A DNA stretch of 64,000 nt from Theobroma cacao (taxonomy: Eukaryota > Streptophyta > Magnoliopsida > Malvales > Malvaceae). Below are positions 45,512 through 56,904 of the stretch, in pieces (the stretch's first letter is position 1; each line of letters begins with the position of its first letter). A model generated the notes under the pieces. The model had not been told where the DNA came from. It ran no database searches and was given only the letters and a program-made list of their open reading frames with translations. The DNA is taken from the NCBI RefSeq assembly GCF_000208745.1, contig NC_030852.1:14992052-15056051 (forward strand), read 5' to 3'. The position numbers and the translations under genes are program-made.

Positions 45512-48500
45512 TGTCATGACTCGAAGCTCCCATCGAGCCAGTGACAACCATCACGACGTCTCGATAGACATTCATTACCCGAAATGTCAATCGAAACCTC
45601 GCAAGGCTTAACATCAGTTTTTCTCGCTTCCCCTGTGAATATTATTCATTAAAATTATTTTTTGAGAGATTATAAACATTATCGAAATCAAAACAATAGA
45701 AAAACAATTTTTTTCTCACAGGGGCATTTTGGTAATTTTTCCTCAAAAATCTCGAAATCCGTTAAAAATGTAGTATGCGAGTACAAAACATATAATTCAT
45801 AATCAAAAATAAATTTAGATGTCTAAAACATTCGTTTAAACTGAAATTATGACTATTAGAATAAAAAAAAATGTTGAATAAAATATTAAATTTTCTCATA
45901 AAATAATATTTTTAGAACACTGCATAAATAATTTTTACAGCATAAAAGCAAAATAAATTCATATATATCGTAATACAGTAAACCAAAGTATTTAATTTAA
46001 TTTATAGTAACAAGTGGGCCCATAAACGACCAAAAGTATTAAAAGCAGTAAACTTACAGTTTGAAGGATGCAAGTCCAATGCTAGTCCTCGATGAAATGT
46101 GCTATTTATAAACTATTCTCAACCTGAAATGGGTGGAAAGAAGGTGGTGAGATTATAAAATCCCAGTGAGTAAACAAATACCATCTAAAATATCTAAAGC
46201 CAAGTAAATGGAGACAGATAAAATAGTTTAATATACTGTAATTCATCACGTTTCAACTCATTTCAATCAAATAAAATCAATTCATATAAATCGAGTAATC
46301 AACATGGCTTATGAATTTCTTAAACCTTTGACTCGTGCAAAAATCATTTTTATACCCAGTTATCAGGGATGCCTTAATCGAGGGCTACCCCAACCGAGTC
46401 CGCCAAGGTTGTTAAAAAGTCATGTATGCATAAATCATATTTTTATTTTGAAAACATAGTTGTTCCTTGGCGTTGGCTGAGTTCACCCTCACGTGTTGGT
46501 TTAGCGTGAAGTGAACTCTAAAGTGTTAACCTCAAGAGTTATCCACCCGCGCCTCTCATACTGAGGTAAGATATAACGGGGTTTACCGTGCCCCTCTAAT
46601 AGGCTGGTCCACGAAAACCTGCCCACTGTAGTAAGCTAATAATTATCCCACCAATCAATAAAATTCAATAACATGGTATGGCAATTATTGTAATTCACAG
46701 CGTTTCAAGGCTAAACACACAGTTCATATATTTCAACACAAACACCAATTCAGCCATTCAGGCAAATATTGTCATAAGCCATTCGATTCAAACCATGAAT
46801 TTACAACACATGAAAACAGTCTCCAATTACTCTGTTTTCCAAACCATCATTTCATTTCAAGACAATGTTATAAAATCATTTCATTAAATCACATTTTAAT
46901 TACAAAACACAANNNNNNNNNNNNNNNNNNNNNNNNNNNNNNNNNNNNNNNNNNNNNNNNNNNNNNNNNNNNNNNNNNNNNNNNNNNNNNNNNNNNNNNN
47001 NNNNNNNNNNNNNNNNNNNNNNNNNNNNNNNNNNNNNNNNNNNNNNNNNNNNNNNNNNNNNNNNNNNNNNNNNNNNNNNNNNNNNNNNNNNNNNNNNNNN
47101 NNNNNNNNNNNNNNNNNNNNNNNNNNNNNNNNNNNNNNNNNNNNNNNNNNNNNNNNNNNNNNNNNNNNNNNNNNNNNNNNNNNNNNNNNNNNTCATTTTT
47201 TCATAAAATCACAAAATCGGATAAAAATCACTTTAGATAATTAAGACGATAGTAAGGTTACTCACGATGTCTAGAGTGCGAATTTTCAAAGTACTCTGAC
47301 TACTAGTCCTCGGATGTAATTTCCTTACCTTTATCGGAGGACTCACCACCTTGACATTGTACAAAATCGAGAAACTTACTACATTGGTACTAAATTGAAA
47401 TTAAACTAATTTAGACTACTAATGCATGATATGGAATGCAAAATGCATGGGTAACCATCTAAACCCGGTATTGGCCTAATTCGTCTTATTACCCGATTAA
47501 TTGGCCAACACGTCCAATTTAGCTCCAAATTGCTCCATTTCTTTGCCAATACCTTATTTCACCAAACACAAGTCAAATAACCTAAAATTTGGCAAAACCA
47601 TCTTCATTTTTCTTCTTAGAATTTTCGGTCAATAATGGTGCATTAACACCGTGATTTTTCCTACTACTTTTCCACACCAGAATTCATCATTTTCTAACCA
47701 ATTCTCTTAAAATAAAAATCAAATTCATCCTCACTCAATAAAAGGTAGGTTCGGCCATTGATGGTTGATGGGGAAAATGAATTCTTTTCTTGTTATTTTA
47801 CTTCTAGACATGGTAAACTAACTAAAAACACTAACATAATTTGAAATCAAATCAATCCAACATCATTTTCTCTCCATACCCATTCGGCTAGTCATGAATT
47901 CTTCATGATATTTTGTGATTCAACCATGGAAAATGCAAAATAATGCATGGGAAAGGTAGATCACAAGTCAAAATCAAGAAATTTTACCTTTGATTGCTTG
48001 GTTACTTGGAATCCACCAATTTTTCTCTTGAATTTTCACCCTAGGGTTCTTGTTCTTTCTTTTCTTCCTTTGTTCTTCTTTGGATGGCCATATGAATGAG
48101 AAATGGGCTCATTTATGCTGATTTTTAAGCCAAAATAATGAATGGATGAGATTTTGACGCATGTCACCATTCCATTGGTCCATGTGTCATACTTAGCCAT
48201 TAAGCAATCTCTCTCCACCACTTAAATTTCCTCAATTATCCATGATAATATTGGGTAAAATCCATGTGCTGGACAAGTGTTGGGTGGTGTAAAATTACAA
48301 TTTTGCCCTTAGGGTGGCAAAATGACTATTTTACCCATATGCTCGAAAAAATGTCAAAATTAAAATTCTTCACTTCTCAAACTCAAATTATACTCCCAAT
48401 GATCAATCTCGATAAAAACTTCTTCCAACATTCCAATTTTTAACCTTGGGTGGCAAAATGACCATTTTACCCCTAGGTCATGAAAATTCCAATTTAACTC

Positions 48501-48728
48501 CAAATCGGTCCTCGAACTCCGAATCACCATTTTAAGTCATTCTGGGGTTTTAAAATTCTCAATTTCATCTTAAAATCTCTATCTAGACTAGTTCGAGGAT
48601 TAATTCAACTTAATTATACCATTTAGTACAATACCGTCCTTTAACGATTTCCAAGGTATCCAAGTAAGCAAACATGCATTCTTATGTAAGAATGGCATAA
48701 TAAACATATTGTAGAGCTGGGCTTGACA
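45512..48728 (-). repeat. Solo LTR C8, family C, nested in B7
   Basis: Antisense copy of 3217 bases including 280 N: TGTCATGACTCGAAGC to GGGCTTGACA on the plus strand. The flanks are GTGGT (45507-45511) and ATGGT (48729-48733), a target duplication with one change. It closely follows the Gyp-1 LTR over its length. The interrupted B7 sequence is continuous across it when compared with LTR B2 (30870-31090). Confidence 0.9.
46913..47192. other. Assembly gap (280 N)
   Basis: Run of N inside solo LTR C8. The ORF spanning it is an artefact. Confidence 0.99.
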
Positions 48729-49565
48729 ATGGTAATAAGGACCAACAAAGATCCAAGGAACCCAAGGCATGCATGTGAAGGATCTTGAAGTGCATGGTGA
48801 TTTTGAGCTAGATTAAGAGATGGGTAAGTGTTTTAATTTCTACATTTACAAGTAGAAAGGAAAAATGAGATATATAGTGACTATTGTGCAAGAATTGGTT
48901 GGGAGATATTATGTGGATGGCATGTAAAGTGCTGGATGGAAGTAAATTATAGTTGTTACCATATGCTAGGTTATTGGTGTGAAAATGATGGTTGAATATG
49001 ATAAATGTCATTGAAAAGGTTAAAATGTGTGCTAGAGTCGTAAATAAATTGTCGGTATTTATAATTAATGGAATTATGCAATGCAAAGAATATAAATACC
49101 TTCGGTAAAAATGTGTCGAGATATAAGCTAATTGAATGTGAATTCATGATTGAATGAAAAAGAGGAGTGGAAATGATGCACTAAAGGTATTAAATTTGGA
49201 TGGTTGCTAGGAAATACAAAAAAGTGAGATAGTGTCGTGGTGGCGTGCCGGAGGAAGTAATGAACAATTGGCAAGTAGAAATAGCTAAATACGCGTCCAA
49301 ACAAATAACAATGTAATATCCTGTTATCTTAAGGTGAGTGAACTTGCACTAAAATGTTTTGAGTAGATGTACATATGTTCGATTGAATTACCTAACTGTT
49401 TAAATTGTCTTTTTTGCAAAAATGCATGGGAACAAGCTTTTGGTGAAATTTCTTTGTGATGTGGAACATGATTGTAATGAAACTATATACCTCTTTATGA
49501 TGCCGATATGTATGCAAAGATATATGATGTGTATTATTAAGCAAAGTAATTTTGTATAATGGATG

Positions 49566-49731
49566 TAACCGTGCATGTGCGGAGTTGGCAGTACACATGC
49601 CGGTTGAATGATGAGGTTTTGATAGTTACAACCGTGCATGTGCGGAGTGGGCAGTGCACATGTCGGTTGAATGACGATGTTGCGATAATTGCTACTGTGC
49701 ATGTGCGGAGTGGGCAGTGCACATGCCGGTA
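49566..49731 (+). repeat. Three tandem hairpin units in LTR B7
   Basis: Each unit reads GCATGTGC, a 12-base spacer GGAGTGGGCAGT, then GCACATGC. The flanking ACCGT and CGGT extend the arms to about 12 bases. Spacing is about 60 bases, at about 49573, 49635 and 49697. A (TA)n tract follows. Confidence 0.92.
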
Positions 49732-51627
49732 ATGATGCATATGAGTTGGGTGATGTGATGGAGGTGGATGTGCTTATATATATATATATATATATACATG
49801 ATTACTATATAGATATGTTTGGATTTAAAATGTCATCGTATTGACTGTTGATAACTTGAAGTTTACTAAAGCTTTCACCTCTCAACTTCTTTGTTGTTCA
49901 TGAGTCTTTCGTTATTAAGTGACTAAAAGATCAAGATTTGAAATGAGGGGTTTTTAATAAGGGTTAAGCTAAACTGCATTGTTTTGAACTTAAACGCATC
50001 ATGATTTTTTTTTAAAACCTTCCTTAACGTTGCTTGTTCCCTTCCTATGTTCACTCACTGAGTTTATACTCACGTTTTTAAAATTCATGTTTTAGGTTTC
50101 CTGAGTTAAAGGTGATTGGATCCTAGGATGAGGTCCTCCTCCCTATCCATTGCTCGGTAGGTTTAACGTGGCACTAAATGTTAGCAACTGTGCCTAGAGT
50201 CACTCCACTGACGGTTGAGGTTTAATCATGTGTATATAAATACTTGGTGTGAAATACTAAAAATCATTTGTTAATCTATATATGAATATAATGGTTGATG
50301 ATACCATTATGAATGCATGATTGGGTTTTATGAATTGTTTTCAAAGGAACAGTATTTGAATATTACGAATTTCGGATTCTAACGGAATAGGGATTTATGT
50401 ATAAGATAAATTTAGTAGGCTTGCTTAGGCTTAGTGGGCTGAGCCCATTGGGTCCTTGCGCCGGTCATAGTCCGAGAATTGGGCTGTGACATCTAAACCC
50501 TAGGAAGAGAAGAAAGAAAAAGAGATAAAGGAAGAAAAAGCTTGGTTTTGGTGATTCAAGCAAGGAACGGTAAGAATTCTTGTTTTTGGCTTGAGTAGAC
50601 TTTGAAAATGAGTTAGTGACTTAGAGAAATGTCTTGTGACAACAAAGATTGGCTTGATTGGATAAAAATTGATAACATGTAAGCCAATAAAACCATGGGT
50701 ACATGAAGGACTCAAAGTGGAAAAGGAAAACGGTAAGCTTAACACTATGCTTTAAATCCTACGGTTAGTTGATTATTGTGAGAAATTGTGGTTGTTGAAA
50801 TGATCTATTTGCCTAAGCTAGTTGATAATTATTAAGATTGTATGGCATGTTGTTTGAAAGAAATGAAAAAGGAATATTGTGGATGGAGGATTGAGAAACA
50901 AAGTATTGAAAGTTAGATAGATAATGATGCGTGTAAACTAGAAAATAATCGAGTGAAAGTGAGAATGATTGTTGCTGCCATATATGTGGATTATGCGTGC
51001 AAATATAAAATGGCTTTGGGCGAAAATTATTTAGAAAGGTTGAAGTAGGCACGTGACATCATAAATAAGTTGCCGGTGATATAATCTAAAGAATTACGTA
51101 AGCAATGGATATAAGTACTTTTAGAAAAAATGTATTAAGATGTGAGTTAATTGAAGATGGTTTCATGATAGGATGAAAAATATAAAATTGAGGAAGGATT
51201 AATTGATTGAAGTGCTGCCTGTATACGTATAGAAATAAATATATTGAGTTCGTATTATTGTTAGGAAGTGCAAAGATAAGGTTAGAGTACTGTGGTGGCA
51301 TGCTGAAGTAAACAACGAGTGACCAGCCAGTGAAAATAATCAAAGACACCTCCGATCAAATAGCTATGTAATATCCCGCTATCATAAGGTGGGTGAACTT
51401 GCATTTCAAAATGTTTTGGGGAAATGTTTATGTGTTTCAATGAATCATTTGGAATTTTATCAGTTTTTGCTTTAAAATTGCTTGGGAACAAGCCCTTGAT
51501 AAAATGTTTGATGTTGTGAAATGTGAAATGTGTCAAAGGATGAATCCATATGTTTTTGCATAATATTGATACATATATATATATATATATATACTATATC
51601 ATAAATGGTACCATTGTGTGATAATTG

Positions 51628-51805
51628 TAATCGTGCATGTGCGGAGTGGGCAGTGCACATGCCGATCGAACGACAATGTCGAGATAATTACAACCGTGCA
51701 TGTGTGGAGTGGGCAGTGCACATGCAAGTAATGATGCACATGAGTTGGGTGAGATGGGGTGTCCGGCTATGTGCACGATATGGGGGGATCCACATGAGCC
51801 GAGTG
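51628..51805 (+). repeat. Hairpin units in LTR B6
   Basis: Two units of the GCATGTGC...GCACATGC type (about 51635 and 51694) and one family A-like unit (TATGTGCACGATATGGGG, then CACATGAGCC, near 51768). Adjacent (TA)n tracts at 51573-51592 and 51826-51838. Confidence 0.88.
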
Positions 51806-52681
51806 AGGTGATGGTGGTGTATGTGCTTATATATATATTTACTATATAGAGATGTTTGGATTTAATATGTGATTGCATTGACTGTTGAAAACTTGAGTAT
51901 TGTCAATGTGTTCAATTTAATGTGCAATGTGGCATGAGTGGAATTTTCCCGATGGCAGTGAAAGCCCCTTGGATTTTATCTGGCAAGAATTTCGTTGCAG
52001 CGAGAATGCCTTTTCACTGTAGTGAGAGTCAATCTATTATGCTTGACTTGCTTGAATTCTACTAAAGTTTTCACTTCTCAACTTTTTTGTTGTTCATGAG
52101 TCTTTCGTCATCAAGTGACTAAAAGACCAAGGGTTTGAATGAGGGGTTTTTAAATAGAAATAAACTAAATTGCATTGTTTTGAACTTAAGTGCATCATGA
52201 TTTCTAAACCTTCCTTAACGTTGCTTGTTCCCTTCCTATGTTCACTCACTGAGTTTATACTCACGTTTTTAAAATTCATGTTTTAGGTTTCCTGAGTTAA
52301 AGGTGATTGGGTCTTAGGACGAGGTGCTCCTCCCTATACATTGCTCGGTAGGTTTAATGTGACACTAAGCATTGTCAATCATGCCCAGAGTCATTCCACT
52401 GATAGTCATGGTCTAATTATGTGTATATGAATATTTAATGTGAACAATAAGAATCATTTGTTAATCTATTTACGAATATATTGGTGGATGATGCCATCAT
52501 GAATGTATGATTGGGTTTTATGAATCGTTTTCAAAGAAACGGTATTTGAACATTTCAAGCTTTGGATTCTAAAGGAATAGGGATTAATGTATAAGATCAA
52601 TTAAGTAGGCTTGCTTGGGCTTAGTGGGCTGAGCCCATTGGGCCCTTGCGTCGGTCATGGCTTGGAAATTGGGCTGTGACA

Positions 52682-53839
52682 CTATGCTTCAGATATGGGC
52701 AATTAGGACGTATGATGAAAGATTGTCTAAGGCTTAGACAATCAATGAGAGATAATCGTGGCTATGTGCAATCGATGGAAACTACACCATTTAGGGCGGC
52801 ACCCCTTATGATAGATATTAGAAAGGATAAGGGAAAAGGACTAACCACGTCATCTCGAGGCAGGATAAAGTGACAGGGAAGCGCAAGAGGTAGTCAAGCA
52901 AGAGTGTTTACTCTGACACCACATGATGCTTAAGCCTCTAATGCAATGCTTAGAGGTACACTTTTTGTTTGTAGTACTAAAGCTTTAGTATCGTTTAACC
53001 TCAAATTGACACATTCGTTTGTGTCACCCCAGTTAGTTTCAAGATTGAATTTGTATTGTTATGAAATGGAAGAGCCCCTAATTGTGACTACCCTCTTAGA
53101 ATAAGTATTTATGGCGGAATATGTGTATAAGTTCTATGTGATCCATATAAAAAACAAGGACACTTTGGTAGACTTGGTGCTAATAATGACATTAAATTTT
53201 GATGTGACATTGGGGATGGACTGGTTAGCATCCTGCTTTGCCAAGGTAGATTGCTATTGTAAGTTAGTGAAATTCAAGTTCCTTAGAGAACCATCATTTG
53301 TAATTTACAGGCATAATAGCCCAGTAGCTAATGAGGTTGTGGCAACTCTAGCCATAGAGTGAGCACCAAGGCAAGATTGCCAAGAGTATCAAGCCATAAT
53401 CGAAAATGATCAGATGAATGAATGAAGGAAGTGTGGGATCAATACCAATAGTCGATGAGTATGTTGATGTGTTTCTAGATGAATTATCTGGATAACCTCT
53501 TGAGAGGGTGATTGAATTTTGTATTAACTTAGCTCCAGATACAAGACCTATTTCGATACATCTGTATCGCATGGCATTGGTTGAGCTGTGGTAACTCTAG
53601 GAGCAATTGAATGACTTGTTGAATAAGGGCTTCATCTGCCTGAGTGTATCGCTTTGGGAAACTCTAGTGTTGTTTGTGAACAAGAAAGATGGAAGCTTAA
53701 GATTATGTATAGACTATCGAGAACTTAATAAAGTTATGATAAAGAATAAGTACCCACTTCCAAGAATATATGATCTATTTGATCAATTGTAAGGGGCAAT
53801 GTGCTTTTTCAAGATTGAATTGCGCTATGGGTATCATCA
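52682..53839 (+). pseudogene. Element H gag end, protease and RT N-terminus
   Basis: The second knuckle is LCFRYGQLGRMMKDC, with two of the CCHC ligands replaced (second Cys by Tyr, His by Arg). The protease region follows. Its active-site positions read NLKL just before THSFVSPQLVSRLN (AAC at 52997-52999), so the catalytic D-S/T-G is gone, while LGMDWLAS is kept. The RT N-terminus then shows PLERVIEF (decayed), [49 protein letters not shown] and IELRYGYHH, where solo LTR A9 is inserted. Stops and small frameshifts occur throughout, for example near 52931, 53103, 53360 and 53790. Confidence 0.88.
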
Positions 53840-54228
53840 TGTGAGACCCCAACCTCTATAGGCTTGTAGCTAAGCATAGATGTAATAATACAAGCCAGAG
53901 GTAGTTTCGTCATTTTCTCTAATAAGCTCTCAGAAGAAAGTTTTATGATATTTTAAGGCTTAAATGGGTATAAGACTACATAAATGATGTGTGTTGATGA
54001 AAACACGAAGAAAACTAGAAGTTTCAACAATTTTCTTAATAGGGGTAAAATGGTCATTTTTCACCTCGGGTTAAAATTTTATGTTTTTATGAACCCGAGC
54101 ATGTTTAGACCATTATGGATATTGTCCTAGTGTTAAAAGAGCAAAAAGATTGCATAAAAGATTAGAGGAAAGTAAGTTAATTAGTGGATGGGCATTTTCG
54201 TAATTTTAAAAGAAAGGATAAGATTGCC

Positions 54229-54236
54229 TATAAATA
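54229..54236 (+). promoter_or_regulatory. TATA box of solo LTR A9
   Basis: TATAAATA in GCCTATAAATACC, about 390 bases after the LTR start, followed by a CTTCTTCTTCCC-type initiator region. Confidence 0.75.
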
Positions 54237-55065
54237 CCTTGAATTTCTAGCAGCTTCTTGAATTTTCCAGTAGCTGGTCTTCTTCTTCCCTTCTTCTCTC
54301 TCACGTTTCTTCAAACTCCATGGAAGCTTGAATTTCAAACTTCCACAACTTTCTCTCTCTAGCTCAAATTTTCATGCTTTTGGTGCACCCTTCCATAAAC
54401 CCTTATGCTATTTCATCTTCTCACTTCAAAAACCTTGAAATATCTTGTTTGTATACTTTCTCTCACTAGTTGGGCATTCTAGAGAGAGAAAGAGAGAACC
54501 ACTCCATTGATTTGGAAGCTATTGGAAGAGAATCCAACTACAAAGGAACCCTAGGGTGAGTGATGCACCAAGTTTGATTTTTAGCTGCAAAAAATGGCTA
54601 GTAATTGTGATTTATGAGCTGTTTTGTTGTTTAGTATGTTCATTACTTTTTAGTGATTAAGATAGTGAACATAGATAGCCATTTAAAGTGGCAATTGAAA
54701 ACTAGCTAAGAGATAGCTTTTAGAGTTCATAGTGTGTAAATTAATCTATTATTTATGTTAATGTGATCCTAGGTTTTTAAGGAAGCACCATCATTCCAAT
54801 TGGATCATTAGGGGAATTTGAGTCAACTAAAGGTTCTACAATCAATTGGTGAGTGGACTACCTTCAAAACTGATTTTGGGAATATGATGGATTTGACAAA
54901 GTGTTTGAATGATTTTATACAATTTTTCATGAAAATGAATGCCTTGGGAACAAGCTTTTGAGAAAAGGTTTATGTTATGAAATGTGATTATTATGGATTT
55001 CTATGTGGCTGCATTATGTTGATATACATATATGCTTGAGTATAATGTTGTGTAATTATATTGAC

Positions 55066-55190
55066 TCGGCTATGTGCTAGTAGGGAGTGCGCATAAGCTG
55101 AGGATGACCCGGTTATGTGCGAGTAGGGAGTGTGCATAACCCAGTGATGACCCAGCCATGTGCGAGTAGGGAGTGCGCATGAGCTGGTGA
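55066..55190 (+). repeat. Tandem units in solo LTR A9
   Basis: Three units of 48-50 bases: TATGTGCGAGTAGGGAGTGC, then GCATAAGC or GCATGAGC, separated by TGATGACCC. A (TGA)n run and a (TA)n tract follow. Confidence 0.9.
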
Positions 55191-55419
55191 TGATGATGAT
55201 GGGATGGTGTGATGATGATGATGGGTATATATGTATATATATATATGTAAATATGTGTGTTATAGGAAATTGATGGATAATGGGTTATGGTTGTAATGCA
55301 TGTGAAACTTGACATGTTAAACCTTGAGAAATTGTTATGTGTTTTCATGTTGGTTTAGACCTTTTGGTAGGGTGGTTTTTCCTTTGGGAGAAAGGTAAAT
55401 TTTGCATTGATGCCTTGTA

Positions 55420-55905
55420 TTTCGCTGCAGCAAGAATCATTCTCGCTGCAGCGAGAAACTCTCAAATTTAGAGGGGTACACTGGCCGAAAACTCGCTGCA
55501 GCGAGGATGCATTTTCACTGCAGTGCGAATGACACTGAAGCTTCTCGCTGAAGCGAAATGTGTTCTCGCTGCAGCGAGAAACTTTTTGTTTTCTGGGTTG
55601 CAATTTTGCTGCAGCGAGAAACATTCTGTTTTTGGGTAGAAATTTCACTGTAGCGAGATTAAATCTCGCTGCAGCAAAAAACTTTCTATTTTGGTTTCTT
55701 ATCTTGTCCAATTTCTGCCCTATCTTTCACTTCTTTGCTACCATATGGGAGCATAGACTTCCAACATTAAGGATTAAAAGAGTTAAGTTTAAAATGAGGA
55801 GGTTTAGTGAGAAACCCTCGGTTAGTTGAGAAACCCTCGTTCGGTTAATAACTAAATCCCAACGTCGCTGCAATGAAAATTCATTCTCGCTGCAGCAAGA
55901 TTCGT
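55420..55905 (+). repeat. Palindrome array in solo LTR A9
   Basis: About ten sites. Three are perfect: TCTCGCTGCAGCGAGA (55441-55456), CTCGCTGCAGCGAG (55492-55505) and TTCTCGCTGCAGCGAGAA (55563-55580). The spacers between sites are not repeated, so this is a dispersed motif array and not a tandem repeat. Confidence 0.93.
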
Positions 55906-56537
55906 TGTCGTATTTGACTTGCTTGTGTAATATTGAAGTTTTCATTCTTCAAATGGTTGTTATGTATGGGTCCTTGATTTTCAAATGATTAATCATTTAA
56001 GGGCTTGATGAGGGGTTTTCAATAAGAATAGAAATAAATTGCATTGCTTTGAAAAAGAATGCATCATGATTTCATTAAAGATTCCTTATGGTATGCTTGT
56101 TCCCTTCCTTATTCACTCACTGGGTTTATACTCACCATTTTCAAATTCATGTTTTCAGATCACGAGGCAGCCGGTAACTAGGCCGAGGTGTCCTTGTAGA
56201 CTTGTGTCCATCTTTTGGTTGGTGTCTCGGCATTCAGTAGCTGTACATTCATCCGAGACACTCCGCTAGAAGTCAAGTATTCTTTTTGAGATGTATAGGA
56301 GAACCTAATGTACATTATTGGAATACATGTTGTAGACAATGTATGTATATAATAAATGAGAAATGCCAATACGAGTTGGGAATGTCTATTACTATTTTGA
56401 TTTAAAGTTATAATTTGTGACTTAGCGATATTTGATGGAATGATGAGTAGGATAAATCAATAGGCTTGCTTGGGCTTAATAGACTACGTTTCTTGGGCCC
56501 TTGCGCCAGTCATGGCCTGAAAATTTGGGTCGTGACA

Positions 56538-56904
56538 CATCAGTTGAGGATAAGAAAGAGTGATATACCTAAGATTGCATTTCGTATTCGTTATGGACAC
56601 TATGAATTCTTAGTGATGTCGTTTGGACTCATTAATGCCCCTGTAGCTTTCATGGACTTAATGAATAGAGTTTTTCAGGCCTACTTGGATAAATTTATGG
56701 TGGTGTTTATAGATGATATATTGGTGTACTCTAAGAGCCCAAAAGAACATGTTCAACATTTGAGAATCAAACTGCAAACCCTTGGAGAGCATCAGTTGCA
56801 TGCGAAATTTGAGAATTGTGAAATTTGGCTAAGTGAAGTTAGGATTATAGAGCATGTCATATTTGAACGGGAGTGTAGGTTGATCCTCGTAAGATAAAGG
56901 CACT
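56538..56904 (+). pseudogene. Element H RT, catalytic part
   Basis: It resumes with [21 protein letters not shown], then [25 protein letters not shown] and the polymerase centre [11 protein letters not shown] (FIDD). It continues to [15 protein letters not shown] and ends near 56897 at the junction with solo LTR A10. The 143-codon open stretch beginning inside A9 is a chance extension: only the part after 56537 is RT. Confidence 0.92.

Larger units (their letters stand above)
44105..50491 (+). repeat. Solo LTR B7, family B, nested in B6 and containing C8
   Basis: TGTAATACCCTGTACTTG to GGGCTGTGACA, perfect target duplication TCTAA (44100-44104 and 50492-50496). Its own length is about 3.17 kb without C8. 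It matches B6 along its length. Confidence 0.95.
43232..52681 (+). repeat. Solo LTR B6, family B, containing B7 and C8
   Basis: It starts TATAATACCCTGTACTTTG (the family G at position 2 is A) and ends GGGCTGTGACA at 52681, with perfect target duplication CTATG (43227-43231 and 52682-52686). It is split at 44104 by LTR B7; its own length is about 3.06 kb. Confidence 0.93.
54556..56158 (+). promoter_or_regulatory. Intron-like signals in solo LTR A9
   Basis: AGGGTGAGT at about 54553 resembles a plant 5' splice site, and a second GGTGAGTGGA lies near 54849. TTCATGTTTTCAG/AT, ending at 56158, resembles a 3' splice site with a T-rich run before it. The same two signals sit at matching places in A1, A3, A4, A5 and A10. 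No transcript evidence is available here. Confidence 0.4.
53840..56537 (+). repeat. Solo LTR A9, family A
   Basis: 2698 bases, TGTGAGACCCCAACC to GGGTCGTGACA, perfect target duplication CATCA (53835-53839 and 56538-56542). The best preserved example of the family A palindromes. Confidence 0.96.

Noticed and set aside
56466..56537. N-terminal part of the 143-codon ORF at 56466-56897
   Set aside because: It lies in the end of solo LTR A9; only the part after 56537 is RT.
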